Assembly: GCA_949285025.1 (NCBI GenBank)
Contig: CASDXG010000060.1
Coordinates: 1-64,000, forward strand
DNA: 64,000 bases
Direction of reading: 5' to 3'
Source of the DNA: an uncultured Bacteroides sp.
GTDB lineage: Bacteria; Bacteroidota; Bacteroidia; Bacteroidales; Bacteroidaceae
The position numbers and the translations under genes are program-made. The notes beneath the pieces are model-generated. The model was not told the DNA's origin and ran no database searches. It saw nothing but the letters and a program-made list of their open reading frames with translations. Below are positions 53,701-62,540 of the stretch, piece by piece; positions within the stretch are counted from its first letter, which is position 1, and each line of letters opens with the position of its first letter.

Positions 53701-54270
53701 ATGTTGAATATTGTAATTTTCGGGGCTCCCGGTTCAGGAAAAGGCACGCAAAGTGCCCGTTTGGTGGAAAAATATGGTTTGAATCACATCTCAACCGGGG
53801 ATGTTTTACGCGCAGAAATTAAAAACGGTACGGAACTGGGTAAAACAGCAAAGGGATATATTGATAACGGACAGCTGATTCCCGATGCATTGATGATTGA
53901 TATATTGGCAAGTGTCTTTGATAGTTTTAAAGACAGCAAAGGCGTGATATTCGATGGATTCCCCCGAACGATTGCCCAAGCTGAGGCTTTGAAGACAATG
54001 TTGGCAGAAAGAAATCAGGAAGTTTCCGTAATGCTTGATTTGGAAGTTCCGGAAGAAGAACTTATGACACGCCTTATTAAGCGCGGACAGGAATCAGGAC
54101 GTGCCGATGACAATGAAGAGACGATAAAAAAACGTTTGGTCGTATATCATTCTCAAACGGCTCCTCTGATAGACTGGTACAAGAAAGACGGCAAATACAG
54201 TCACATTAAAGGTGTGGGGACTATGGACGGAATCTTTGCCGATATATGCGCTGTGATAGATAAACTTTGA
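53701..54270 (+). CDS. adk: Adenylate kinase
   Basis: A 189-residue short-form adenylate kinase that equilibrates ATP, ADP and AMP. The P-loop is GAPGSGKGTQ (8-17). The NMP-binding site has ISTGDVLRAE, and DGFPRTIAQAE is the AMP signature. The LID is short, without zinc cysteines. It is next to hpt, a linkage common in Bacteroidetes and sensible for nucleotide metabolism. Confidence 0.97.
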   Translation: MLNIVIFGAPGSGKGTQSARLVEKYGLNHISTGDVLRAEIKNGTELGKTAKGYIDNGQLIPDALMIDILASVFDSFKDSKGVIFDGFPRTIAQAEALKTMLAERNQEVSVMLDLEVPEEELMTRLIKRGQESGRADDNEETIKKRLVVYHSQTAPLIDWYKKDGKYSHIKGVGTMDGIFADICAVIDKL

Positions 54271-54281
54271 TTTTTTTATAA

Positions 54282-54322
54282 AAACATTCGGAACGTTTCA
54301 AATTGATTCATTCCGAATGTTT
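54282..54322 (+). terminator. Hairpin between adk and obg
   Basis: AAACATTCGGAA (54282-54293) pairs perfectly with TTCCGAATGTTT (54311-54322). No long T-run follows, so it may terminate weakly or act as a processing or attenuation hairpin. Confidence 0.55.
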
Positions 54323-54337
54323 CATACGATATACTAA

Positions 54338-55525
54338 ATGGCTGAATCGAATTTCGTAGATTATGTGAAAATTTATTGCCGCTCCGGAAAAGGAGGGCGG
54401 GGCTCGGTACACTTGCGACGCGAGAAATATATTCCGAACGGAGGCCCGGACGGAGGAGATGGCGGTCGAGGAGGCCATGTCATATTACGTGGAAACCGTA
54501 ATTACTGGACGTTGCTTCACTTAAAATATGAGCGTCATGTATTTGCCGAACATGGCGGTAATGGTTCGAAGAATAAAAGCTTCGGAAGAGACGGTGCCGA
54601 TAAAATCATAGAAGTTCCTTGCGGTACGGTTGCATATAATGCAGAGACCGGTGAGTATGTTTGTGATATTACAGAACATGGTCAGGAAGTTATCTTATTG
54701 AAAGGCGGACGGGGAGGCTTAGGAAACTGGCATTTCCGTACGGCAACTCGGCAGGCTCCCCGTTTTGCGCAGCCGGGTGAACCGATGCAAGAGATGGCTG
54801 TGATTCTTGAATTGAAGCTTTTGGCCGATGTCGGGCTCGTAGGTTTCCCTAATGCCGGAAAGTCTACGTTATTGTCTTCGGTGTCGGCTGCTCGTCCGAA
54901 GATAGCGAATTATCCGTTTACTACGCTTGAACCGAATCTGGGAATCGTATCTTATAGAGACGGGAAGTCGTTTGTCATGGCAGATATTCCCGGTATTATA
55001 GAAGGAGCAAGTCAGGGGAAAGGCTTAGGATTGCGTTTCCTTCGTCATATCGAGCGGAATTCATTATTACTTTTTATGGTTCCGGGAGATGCAACGGATA
55101 TACGGAAAGAGTATGAGATCCTGTTGAATGAGTTGAAAACATTCAATCCGGAAATGTTAGACAAAGGACGTGTGTTGGCAATCACAAAGAGCGATTTATT
55201 GGATGATGAGCTGATCCGATTGCTGGAGCCGACTTTACCGGAGAATGTACCGCATGTGTTTATTTCATCGGTGGCGAACAAAGGACTTCAGGAATTGAAA
55301 GATTTGTTGTGGACGGAGCTGAATAAAGAGAGCAATCTTCTGGAGACTTCAGGAAAGGAATCCATCGTACATCGTCCGAAAAGCCGGGAATTGTTGCAGG
55401 AAGAACTGGATGAACTGGGGGATGATGACGATTTTTCTTATGAATACGAGGAAGATACCGATGAAGAGCTGGAGGATTACGAATATGAAGATCTTGATTG
55501 GGATGATGAAGATAAACAAAGATGA
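54338..55525 (+). CDS. obgE: Obg family GTPase
   Basis: A 395-residue ribosome-associated GTPase needed for large-subunit maturation and growth control. The glycine-rich Obg fold occupies about 1-160 ([28 protein letters not shown]). The G domain follows, with G1 [10 protein letters not shown]3 DIPGIIEGA and G4 TKSD. The C-terminal 45 residues are extremely acidic (many Asp/Glu/Tyr), as in other Bacteroidetes Obg proteins. It overlaps the next gene by ATGA. Confidence 0.96.
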   Translation: MAESNFVDYVKIYCRSGKGGRGSVHLRREKYIPNGGPDGGDGGRGGHVILRGNRNYWTLLHLKYERHVFAEHGGNGSKNKSFGRDGADKIIEVPCGTVAYNAETGEYVCDITEHGQEVILLKGGRGGLGNWHFRTATRQAPRFAQPGEPMQEMAVILELKLLADVGLVGFPNAGKSTLLSSVSAARPKIANYPFTTLEPNLGIVSYRDGKSFVMADIPGIIEGASQGKGLGLRFLRHIERNSLLLFMVPGDATDIRKEYEILLNELKTFNPEMLDKGRVLAITKSDLLDDELIRLLEPTLPENVPHVFISSVANKGLQELKDLLWTELNKESNLLETSGKESIVHRPKSRELLQEELDELGDDDDFSYEYEEDTDEELEDYEYEDLDWDDEDKQR

Positions 55526-56190
55526 GGACTATAAGCATTGAGATTTCTGAGGAATTCAGACAGGCTTGTCCGCAGTTTTGCGGCGCGGCTGTCCGGGCTG
55601 AAGTAGAGAATTCGACTTATAATGCGGATTTATGGAAGAAAATCGATGAGTTCTCTGAGAATTACCGTGCCCGGTATACGGTAGATTCATTGAAAGAAAT
55701 TCCGGCAATTCAGGCTACCCGTCAGGCATATAAAAGGTGCGGAAAAGATCCAAGCCGCTATCGTCCGTCATCAGAAGCACTGTGCCGCCGTATTCTGCGT
55801 GGCATTCCTTTGTATCAGATTGATACGCTTGTCGATTTAATCAACCTCGTTTCCATTTACAGTGGCGACGCTATCGGAGGTTTTGACTTGGATAAAATAC
55901 AAGGAGATAAACTGGTATTAGGCATAGGAAAGGCCGGAGAACCATATGAAGGGATCGGACGTGGAAATCTGAATATTGAAGGGATGCCGGTATATCGTGA
56001 CAGTGTCGGGGGAATAGGAACCCCGACAAGCGATAATGAACGTACGAAAATATCATCAGAAACCGTACATTTATTGACAATAATAAATGGATATAATGGA
56101 AAAGACGGACTGGAAGATGCCGTACACTATATGGTGGAGTTGTTAAAAGAGTTTGCCAACGCAAGAAACATAGGACAATTCTTTTTTTAA
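55522..56190 (+). CDS. B3/B4 domain protein (tRNA-binding domain family)
   Basis: A 222-residue protein with the B3/4 domain found in the phenylalanyl-tRNA synthetase beta chain ([41 protein letters not shown]). Stand-alone members are thought to act on tRNA or amino acids, but the role is not established. It is translationally coupled to obg by a 4-base overlap. Confidence 0.85.
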   Translation: MRTISIEISEEFRQACPQFCGAAVRAEVENSTYNADLWKKIDEFSENYRARYTVDSLKEIPAIQATRQAYKRCGKDPSRYRPSSEALCRRILRGIPLYQIDTLVDLINLVSIYSGDAIGGFDLDKIQGDKLVLGIGKAGEPYEGIGRGNLNIEGMPVYRDSVGGIGTPTSDNERTKISSETVHLLTIINGYNGKDGLEDAVHYMVELLKEFANARNIGQFFF

Positions 56191-56203
56191 TATTTCGGAA
56201 CAG

Positions 56204-56395
56204 ATGGATATAGAAAAGGTATTGATGGAAGGACTTGTTTTTCGTGGAAAGAGTGAAAGTCCGTCTCAGAAAGGGAAGAAAGTCAAGACAAAAGCAAAGA
56301 AAAAAACATATATTACCGGGCTGCACGGCTCGGCTTCAGCAAAGATGAAGGCAAGCTACCGTAAAAGCCGTGCGGAACGTCATAAAAAACAATGA
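56204..56395 (+). CDS. Small, strongly basic hypothetical protein
   Basis: A 63-residue protein starting 13 bp after the B3/B4 gene. From residue 14 on it is dominated by Lys/Arg/Ser (SESPSQKGKKVKTKAKKKTY, KSRAERHKK). There are no Cys and no membrane segment. Composition resembles a nucleic-acid or ribosome-binding peptide, which would fit its place after obg, but I do not recognise the family. Confidence 0.55.
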   Translation: MDIEKVLMEGLVFRGKSESPSQKGKKVKTKAKKKTYITGLHGSASAKMKASYRKSRAERHKKQ

Positions 56396-56492
56396 AGTAA
56401 AATTTCCGTTTTTGCGTAACTTTTACTGCTTTTTATGCCTTCATGACTATAAAATATCGGGGCGTATTGTAAGGCATTAAATATTTTTTCTC

Positions 56493-56500
56493 TATATTTG
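56493..56500 (+). promoter_or_regulatory. Candidate -7 box for the barrel/TonB receptor/propeller operon
   Basis: TATATTTG matches TAnnTTTG; a TTG at 56467-56469 lies 23 bp upstream. The ATG at 56535 follows closely, so no riboswitch fits between them. Confidence 0.6.
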
Positions 56501-56534
56501 TCGTATTAGTTATTTATTAATAAACGATAGAGAT

Positions 56535-57149
56535 ATGAAGAAGTTAGTACTTTCATTGTTGTGTGTCTTCTCGATGCTTTTTGCCAATGCTCAGACAATT
56601 ACAACTTTAAGCGTAGAAGCAGGGTTAGGACTCAGTACATGGATGGGAAATGGCGCAAATAATTCACATGCTATTTTTAATCAACATGTCGGAATCGGTG
56701 TGGATATTCCGTTGAGCGGTTGGTTCTCTTTTAAAACAGGCCTGCGTTGGATGTCTTTGGGAGCGATGTCTGAATTGCAGGATGAAGACATGAAAGTGAA
56801 CCAAAATTACTTTCAGATGCCGATATTGGCGTCATTGCATATCGGGACGAAACAGAACTTTGATGTCGTTGTGTCGGCAGGTCCTTATATCGCTTACGGC
56901 GCGAAAGGAAAAACATTTCGGAATGTTGATGATGTAAAAGTGTCATGGGATACGTTTAATGACGGGCAAGTCCGTAACGTTGATATCTGGAAAGGATTAA
57001 GACGTTTCGATGCCGGTGTTGAAGTTGGAGTAAGTTTAGATTTTCCCGCGTGGATGATTGGGCTTAACGGTGACTTTGGTTTGTGCCGTTTGCAGAAGAA
57101 TGGTCCACGTAATATGGGAATGTTTGTGAGTGCAGGCTATAAGTTTTAA
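56535..57149 (+). CDS. Outer-membrane beta-barrel protein
   Basis: A 204-residue protein with a signal peptide (ending MLFANA, before QTITTL). Alternating hydrophobic/polar strands and a C-terminal aromatic (GMFVSAGYKF) fit an eight-stranded porin-like barrel of the PorT/OmpA-like type. It ends exactly where the TonB receptor gene begins (TAA then ATG), so the two are co-translated. Its task in the system is unknown. Confidence 0.8.
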   Translation: MKKLVLSLLCVFSMLFANAQTITTLSVEAGLGLSTWMGNGANNSHAIFNQHVGIGVDIPLSGWFSFKTGLRWMSLGAMSELQDEDMKVNQNYFQMPILASLHIGTKQNFDVVVSAGPYIAYGAKGKTFRNVDDVKVSWDTFNDGQVRNVDIWKGLRRFDAGVEVGVSLDFPAWMIGLNGDFGLCRLQKNGPRNMGMFVSAGYKF

Positions 57150-59180
57150 ATGAAAATATGGCTTAAGTTTGTTTGCTTATCGGCAGGATGTTTTCCGCTC
57201 CTTACTATATATGCTCAGAAACTTCCTGACAGTCTGAAGAATTATGCTATTCCGGAGATTAAAATAATAGAGCGGCATTATGCGAATGAAGTACGTTCCG
57301 GAGCGCCGCTTCAGGTACTTTCAAGCAAAGAACTGAAGGCTTTGAATGTGATGCAGGTAGCGGATGCGGTAAAACACTTCGCGGGTGTAACAGTAAAAGA
57401 CTATGGAGGCATAGGCGGACTGAAGACTGTTTCTTTAAGAAGTTTAGGCGCCCAGCATACAACGATAGGATATGACGGAGTAACGATTACGGATTGCCAG
57501 ACAGGACAAATTGATATCGGACGGTTTTCATTGAATAATGTCGACCGATTGATGCTGAATAACGGGCAGAATGATCAGATATTTCAGTCTGCCCGTTATT
57601 TTGCTTCTGCCGGGATCCTGAATATTTTTACATTAACGCCTCATTTCAGCGAGGAAAAGTCTTCAAATTTCCGGGTCGCATGTAAGGCCGGATCGTGGGG
57701 ATTAGTGAATCCTTCGTTTTATTGGGAGCAGAGGTTATCCGGCAAATGGAGCCTTACAGCAGATGCGGAGTGGTTGTCTTCTAAAGGAGATTATCCGTAT
57801 ACATTATATTATGGCGGAGAAAATGATCGGAAGAGCCGGGAGGAACGCAAGAATTCATCCGTACGTAATTTGCGTACCGAGATATCCTTATTCGGAAATT
57901 TCTCTGACACAGAACAATTACGCTTGCGTGCGTATTATTATCAGTCTTCTCGTGGTCTTCCTTCTGCCACTACATTTTATTATACCGATGAGGCACAACA
58001 TTTATGGGACAAGAACGTTTTTGTACAAGGCTCTTATAAAAAAGAATTCAACGACCGTTGGGCTGTTAAAGTTTCCGGGAAATGGAACTGGAATTATCAG
58101 CGTTATTTGGATGAGGATTATAAAGGGAGTGTCGGGAAGTTGGAGAACAGTTATTACCAACAGGAGTATTATTTGTCTGCTGTAGCCTTATACAGGGTAA
58201 CGGATAACCTGTCTTTCTCATTGGCCACTGACGGGAGTATCAATAAATTGCATGCCGATTTGGTCGATTTTGCCTCGCCTGTTCGCTATTCGTGGCTGAC
58301 AGCTCTTGCCGGGAAATACGTTACAAACCGCTTTACGCTGTCGGCTTCAGTATTGTCGACAATCATCGATGAGAATGTTCGCAGAGGCAGTAGCGCCGGA
58401 ACACATCGCCGTTTGTCCCCTTATGTCAGTATGTCTTTTAAGCCGTTTCGTCAAGAAGAGTTTCGCATACGTGCCTTTTATAAGAAAATTTTCCGCATGC
58501 CCACGTTCAATGACCTATATTATGGACAAACGGGAAACCGAGATTTAGAGCCGGAGTACGTAACACAGTATAATTTAGGCATGGCTTATGCAAAGAATAT
58601 GTCGGGATTTTTATCTTACCTTTCCCTTACAGCCGATGGATATATAAACCGGATTGATGACAAGATAATGGCGATTCCTACCAGGAACTTATTTATATGG
58701 AGTATGGTTAATTTGGGTAAAGTCGATATAAAAGGTCTGGACTTGACTTCAAACATCGGTCTTTCGTTGGGGAAAGGTTTCGGACTTACTCTGACCGGGA
58801 ACTATACTTTTCAGAAAGCGTTGGATGTAACGGATCCGAATCCGGAGACGGTAGCTGGAAAAACTTACAGGAACCAGATTGCTTATACGCCGTCATCATC
58901 GGGATCAGCTTCTGCCGTACTGGAGACTCCTTATGTTGATTTTTCGTATTCAATGCTGTTTTCCGGAGAACGTTATATTGCCGGTGAGAATATAGATCGG
59001 AATCTTTTAGACGGTTATACCGATCATAGTTTATCTGTGTCGAAAGATTTTTGTTGGAAGACAACGTCATGTGCAGTAAATGCCGAGCTTTTGAATCTGA
59101 TGAATAAGAATTATGAGATAGTAAAGAACTTTCCGATGCCGGGACGTTCTTTCCGTATTACGCTAACTTTTAAATATTAA
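57150..59180 (+). CDS. TonB-dependent outer-membrane receptor, possibly BtuB-like
   Basis: A 676-residue receptor with a signal peptide ending LTIYAQ. A plug domain spans about 45-150 (LSSKELKALNVMQVADAVKH, SLRSLGAQHTTIGYDG), followed by a 22-stranded barrel ending in RSFRITLTFKY. It lacks the SusC-type N-terminal carboxypeptidase-like domain and is short for a SusC, so it is not a polysaccharide importer of that class. The following surface propeller lipoprotein of the DUF5074/YncE type recalls the BtuB-BtuG pair that captures vitamin B12 in Bacteroides. The ligand is unproven. Confidence 0.88.
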   Translation: MKIWLKFVCLSAGCFPLLTIYAQKLPDSLKNYAIPEIKIIERHYANEVRSGAPLQVLSSKELKALNVMQVADAVKHFAGVTVKDYGGIGGLKTVSLRSLGAQHTTIGYDGVTITDCQTGQIDIGRFSLNNVDRLMLNNGQNDQIFQSARYFASAGILNIFTLTPHFSEEKSSNFRVACKAGSWGLVNPSFYWEQRLSGKWSLTADAEWLSSKGDYPYTLYYGGENDRKSREERKNSSVRNLRTEISLFGNFSDTEQLRLRAYYYQSSRGLPSATTFYYTDEAQHLWDKNVFVQGSYKKEFNDRWAVKVSGKWNWNYQRYLDEDYKGSVGKLENSYYQQEYYLSAVALYRVTDNLSFSLATDGSINKLHADLVDFASPVRYSWLTALAGKYVTNRFTLSASVLSTIIDENVRRGSSAGTHRRLSPYVSMSFKPFRQEEFRIRAFYKKIFRMPTFNDLYYGQTGNRDLEPEYVTQYNLGMAYAKNMSGFLSYLSLTADGYINRIDDKIMAIPTRNLFIWSMVNLGKVDIKGLDLTSNIGLSLGKGFGLTLTGNYTFQKALDVTDPNPETVAGKTYRNQIAYTPSSSGSASAVLETPYVDFSYSMLFSGERYIAGENIDRNLLDGYTDHSLSVSKDFCWKTTSCAVNAELLNLMNKNYEIVKNFPMPGRSFRITLTFKY

Positions 59181-59185
59181 ATGAC

Positions 59186-60292
59186 ATGAAATTTCTTAAT
59201 AGAGTAGGATTGATTTTTGCCGCTTGTCTTGTTTTTGCGGCGTGTGATGATTCGAACGATCCGAATCCTAATCCGGAAGGCGGCGAATTTCCTTTAGTAG
59301 AAGACGGTACGTCTACACTTCTTGTGCTGTGTAGCGGTATGTGGAACCAGAATAACAGTTCGCTTTTCCGCTATTCTTACGAAACGGGAACGAGTGTGCC
59401 TGATTATTTCCTTGCGGCAAATAGTCGTGGATTGGGTGATACGGCTAACGATATGGGGATATACGGTTCGAAACTTTACATCGTAGTCAATGAATCGAAT
59501 ACGGTGGAAATCATCGATCGCGCGACGGGGAAATCGCTGAAGCAGCTGTCGATGGTGGACGAAGAAAACAGTGCGCGGCAGCCTCGAAGCGTTGCTTTTT
59601 ATAAAAATAAGGCCTATGTCTGTTCTTTTGACGGGACGGTTGCCCGAATCGATACGACAACTTTGAACATAGACGGATGGGTGACTTGCGGCCGTAATCC
59701 CGATGATTTATGCGTGCAGGACGGGAAGTTATATGTGGCCAACTCAGGCGGTCTGGATTATATGGAGCCCATTGGCGTAGATCGTACCGTTTCTGTAGTC
59801 GATCTGAACACTTTTTCTGAGGTGAAAAAGATAGACGTTGGTCCGAATCCCGGAAAGATTCTTCCCGGCCCCGGACATTCTGTATACGTTGTAACGCGGG
59901 GAGCACTTTCTACGGCCGAAGATTATCACCTTGTGAAAATAGATACAAGTACGGATGTGTGCGCGGAAATCTACGATGTACACCCGGAGAATTTTACGGT
60001 TTACGAGAATCTTGCCTATCTGTACCGTTATGATTATACCACTTCGGCTGTGGAAATCGGAGTGTTTAATCTGAGCACCGGTCGGATGGAACGTGAGAAC
60101 TTTATAACCGACGGAACGAAAATCAATACGCCGTCGTCTATTGAAGTGAATCCCGTCAGCGGAAATGTGTATATTACCGATGCGAACGCGTATATGGCAT
60201 CAAGCGATATCTTGAGTTTTTCGCCGGACGGTACTTTGAACGGTAAATTAAACCGGATAGGAGTGAGTGCAATTTGCATTGCTTTTGAGTAA
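59186..60292 (+). CDS. DUF5074/YncE-like beta-propeller surface lipoprotein (BtuG-like)
   Basis: A 368-residue lipoprotein with lipobox FAAC (Cys20) followed by DDSNDPNPNPE, an acidic run fitting surface export. The rest consists of repeated propeller blades (NTVEIIDRATGKSLKQL, GTVARIDTTTLNIDGW, RTVSVVDLNTFSEVKKID). Start of the domain LLVLCSGMWNQNNSSLFRY matches DUF5074. It lies 5 bp after the TonB receptor gene. By analogy with BtuG it would bind the ligand and cover the receptor; cobalamin is the best guess, other cofactors or metals are possible. Confidence 0.82.
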   Translation: MKFLNRVGLIFAACLVFAACDDSNDPNPNPEGGEFPLVEDGTSTLLVLCSGMWNQNNSSLFRYSYETGTSVPDYFLAANSRGLGDTANDMGIYGSKLYIVVNESNTVEIIDRATGKSLKQLSMVDEENSARQPRSVAFYKNKAYVCSFDGTVARIDTTTLNIDGWVTCGRNPDDLCVQDGKLYVANSGGLDYMEPIGVDRTVSVVDLNTFSEVKKIDVGPNPGKILPGPGHSVYVVTRGALSTAEDYHLVKIDTSTDVCAEIYDVHPENFTVYENLAYLYRYDYTTSAVEIGVFNLSTGRMERENFITDGTKINTPSSIEVNPVSGNVYITDANAYMASSDILSFSPDGTLNGKLNRIGVSAICIAFE

Positions 60293-60317
60293 TCGTTTTA
60301 TTTTATTTGCAGGCAGT

Positions 60318-60872
60318 ATGATGATAGACGAGCTATTGAAGTTTAATCGTGACTTCGTGAAAAACAAGGGATATGAGAAATATCGTACCGATAAATATCC
60401 GGATAAGAAGATTGCTATTGTGGCATGTATGGATACACGCCTTGTTGAGTTGATTCCTGCATCGTTAGGTCTGAAGAACGGCGATGTGAAAATGATAAAA
60501 AACGCCGGTGGAATAATCACGCATCCGTTCGGGAGCGTGATGCGAAGTCTGCTGGTGGGTATTTATGAACTTGGCGTGGAAGAGATTATGATTATCGGGC
60601 ATACCGATTGCGGGGCGCAGCACATGAATAGCAAGGAAATGCTGCATCACATGAAAGAACGCGGAGTGTCGGATGATGATATATCCATGATTCGCTATTT
60701 TAATATCGATTTGGAAGGGTGGTTGAGCGGTTTCGATGATGTGGAACATGCCGTGTGCGGAAGTGTACGTCTGGTAAAGCATCATCCGCTCGTTCCGAAA
60801 AATATTATTGTAAGAGGATTTATTATCAACTCGGTCACGGGCGAGCTGACGGAAGTCTGCGGCTGCGATTGA
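60318..60872 (+). CDS. Beta-class carbonic anhydrase
   Basis: About 184 residues; it hydrates CO2 to bicarbonate, supplying carboxylases. Zinc-site residues are Cys37, Asp39 and Arg41 in CMDTRL, and His95 and Cys98 in GHTDCG. The open frame extends 17 codons upstream into the previous gene's end, but ATG 60318 (or 60321) is the likely start. It is short and belongs to the compact bacterial clade. It lies 25 bp after the propeller gene; co-transcription is possible. Confidence 0.92.
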   Translation: MMIDELLKFNRDFVKNKGYEKYRTDKYPDKKIAIVACMDTRLVELIPASLGLKNGDVKMIKNAGGIITHPFGSVMRSLLVGIYELGVEEIMIIGHTDCGAQHMNSKEMLHHMKERGVSDDDISMIRYFNIDLEGWLSGFDDVEHAVCGSVRLVKHHPLVPKNIIVRGFIINSVTGELTEVCGCD

Positions 60873-60917
60873 TGCGGGATGTATTTCTCTATGCCGGAAC
60901 AGGCGTTCAGGTCATAA

Positions 60918-60977
60918 AAAGTCCGAAGCGTTTTTGCAAGAACAATGCAAAGTTTTCTGCAAAACGTTTCGGACTTT
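60918..60977. terminator. Bidirectional terminator between carbonic anhydrase and yaaA
   Basis: AAAGTCCGAAGCGTTTTTGCA (60918-60938, 21 bases; core AAAGTCCGAA) pairs with the segment 60958-60977 ending TTCGGACTTT, with one mismatch and one bulge. It lies between convergent genes. Confidence 0.8.
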
Positions 60978-60994
60978 CTGTTTCGTGACTTCGG

Positions 60995-61756
60995 TTATAG
61001 TGTGAAAACAAAACGCTCGTCCGTACTTTCTTTCGGGTTGTATGTAAAGCCTTCCCAACTGAAGTTACGCAATTCTTCGGGTTCTGTGATGCGGTTCATC
61101 AAAATATACCGGGTCATTTCTCCCCTGCACATTTTAGTGTAGATTACGATGTTTTTAAGCGAATTGCCTTTGTGTACGAGGAACTCCGGAGTAATGATGC
61201 GTACTTCTCTCCGCACTTTTCCCCAGTTTAAAAGTTCTTTCATCTCGGCACTTGCCAGATTGATGAGGATGCCGTCGTCTTCTTTTATCCGGCTGATGAA
61301 AAAGTCGGTGAGTATGGGTTTCCAATAATCGAACATGGTTATGCCGTTTCTTTCCGGCAGTTTGACATCTCCTTCCATGCGGTATGGTTTTATGCCGTCC
61401 GAAGGGCGCAGAAGTCCGTACAGAAATGAGGCGATAAGCAGATGATCTTGTGCATAAGTCCGGTCGCTTTCGGTGAACTGTTCCGGCCAGATATGTTTGA
61501 AAACAATGCCGGTGTATGCGCTCAGAGCTGGAATGGGGTGGTTGTCTTCCGAGAAGAAATTTCGGTAGCGCAAACAGTTTTCGGCGGCCAGTTTTTTATT
61601 TATGCGGAGTATTTTACTTAATTCTTCGGCAGAGAAGTGCGACATGAACGCTGCATTGTCGTTGGCTTCTGCGGCAAATGCGGGCGATGTGACGGGCGGT
61701 ATTTGTGCCGGCGTTCGGTCGTTCATGGTTTTTGCGCAAGAAATATAAATAATCAT
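60995..61756 (-). CDS. yaaA: YaaA family peroxide-stress protein
   Basis: A 253-residue DUF328/YaaA protein. In E. coli YaaA lowers free iron under hydrogen peroxide stress and binds DNA. Family features are ISCAKTM at the start, LSAYTGIVFKHI, LLIASFLYGLLRPSDGIKPYRMEG and FDYWKPIL. A -7 box lies at 61795-61788. The gene is divergent from the TlpA-like gene. Confidence 0.93.
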   Translation of the reverse strand: MIIYISCAKTMNDRTPAQIPPVTSPAFAAEANDNAAFMSHFSAEELSKILRINKKLAAENCLRYRNFFSEDNHPIPALSAYTGIVFKHIWPEQFTESDRTYAQDHLLIASFLYGLLRPSDGIKPYRMEGDVKLPERNGITMFDYWKPILTDFFISRIKEDDGILINLASAEMKELLNWGKVRREVRIITPEFLVHKGNSLKNIVIYTKMCRGEMTRYILMNRITEPEELRNFSWEGFTYNPKESTDERFVFTL

Positions 61757-61787
61757 AAGTCGGTCTTTTTTTCGTTAAAACTCATTA

Positions 61788-61795
61788 CAAAGATA
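61788..61795 (-). promoter_or_regulatory. Candidate -7 box for yaaA
   Basis: TATCTTTG on the minus strand, 31 bp before the yaaA start. Confidence 0.5.
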
Positions 61796-61827
61796 CATAT
61801 AACGCAATTGTATCGGGGGAGAATCTC

Positions 61828-61835
61828 TATATTTG
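61828..61835 (+). promoter_or_regulatory. Candidate -7 box for the TlpA-like gene
   Basis: TATATTTG, with a TTG at 61808-61810 (17 bp upstream); the ATG is at 61874. Confidence 0.5.
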
Positions 61836-61873
61836 TTTCAGATGTATAATCGTTTATTTAGAAAAAGAACGCT

Positions 61874-62389
61874 ATGTTAGGAAAGATGAAAGCATGGATT
61901 TTGGCCTCGTTGCTGTTGTTTGTTTCAACAACGGCCTTCTCTCAGGAAAAAGACGGTAAGTTGAAAATCGGCGATTCGTTGCCCGCTTTTACCTTGAATT
62001 CGGAAACTTACGGGAATGTGTCGCCGGCCGACCTGAAAGGTAAGGTTGTACTGGTTACGTTGTTTGCCACTTGGTGCGGACCGTGCCAATTGGAACTGGC
62101 GGAATTTCAGAAGACGCTCTATCCTTTATACAAGGATAATGAAAACTTCAAGCTGTTGGTTATCGGGCGTGAACACGACGATGCGGCATTGGCAAAGTAT
62201 AATGAGAAGAAAAAGTTCTCGTTTCCTCTCTATCCGGATCCGGACAGAAAGGTCTTTTCGCTGTTTGCCGACAGTGCAATTCCCCGCTGTTTTTTGTTCA
62301 ATAAAGACGGAAAACTTATCTATTCTTCTTTAGGTTATGGAAAAGAAGGTTTTACAGCGTTGATGAAAATGCTAAAAGGAGCTTTGTAG
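61874..62389 (+). CDS. TlpA-like thioredoxin-fold protein
   Basis: A 171-residue periplasmic protein with a signal peptide (ending TTAFSQ) and an AhpC/TSA-thioredoxin fold. The redox motif is ATWCGPCQLE (Cys68, Cys71), and the cis-Pro region is AIPRCFLFNKDGK. It probably keeps periplasmic or cytochrome-maturation cysteines reduced, as in TlpA/ResA. The end of the coding sequence forms half of its own terminator. Confidence 0.9.
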   Translation: MLGKMKAWILASLLLFVSTTAFSQEKDGKLKIGDSLPAFTLNSETYGNVSPADLKGKVVLVTLFATWCGPCQLELAEFQKTLYPLYKDNENFKLLVIGREHDDAALAKYNEKKKFSFPLYPDPDRKVFSLFADSAIPRCFLFNKDGKLIYSSLGYGKEGFTALMKMLKGAL

Positions 62390-62414
62390 GAAAGGCTCCT
62401 TTTAGCATTTTTAA
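62366..62414 (+). terminator. Terminator overlapping the 3' end of the TlpA-like gene
   Basis: AAAATGCTAAAAGGAGC (62366-62382) pairs perfectly with GCTCCTTTTAGCATTTT (62395-62411), 17 bp, with T-rich sequence after. The stop codon (62387-62389) lies in the loop and the 5' arm encodes the last residues of the protein. Confidence 0.9.
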
Positions 62415-62466
62415 TTTTATTATTGTGGGATTAATAAACGGTCAGTTCAGCAGTCTGTCAAAGCTT

Positions 62467-62538
62467 TCAAGAAAGGCATCCGTTTCTTCCCGCTCCGATA
62501 CTTGCGGCTAAGATGATGATAATGGAAATGTTGCGCAT
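62467..62538 (-). pseudogene. Possible small ORF, perhaps frameshifted, after the propeller gene
   Basis: An ATG at 62538 lies 2 bp after the propeller stop and opens a 23-codon frame starting MRNISIIIILAASIG, a hydrophobic leader-like stretch. In a neighbouring frame the same DNA reads SEREETDAFLESFDRLLN and stops near 62452, an amphipathic C-terminus-like sequence. The pattern suggests a short secreted or membrane peptide gene broken by a frameshift, or chance. The rest of 62415-62540 shows nothing else. Confidence 0.25.
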
Positions 62539-62540
62539 GA

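Noticed and set aside
57150-59180. SusC-type polysaccharide importer
   Set aside because: Too short, without the N-terminal carboxypeptidase-like extension, and followed by a propeller lipoprotein rather than SusD.
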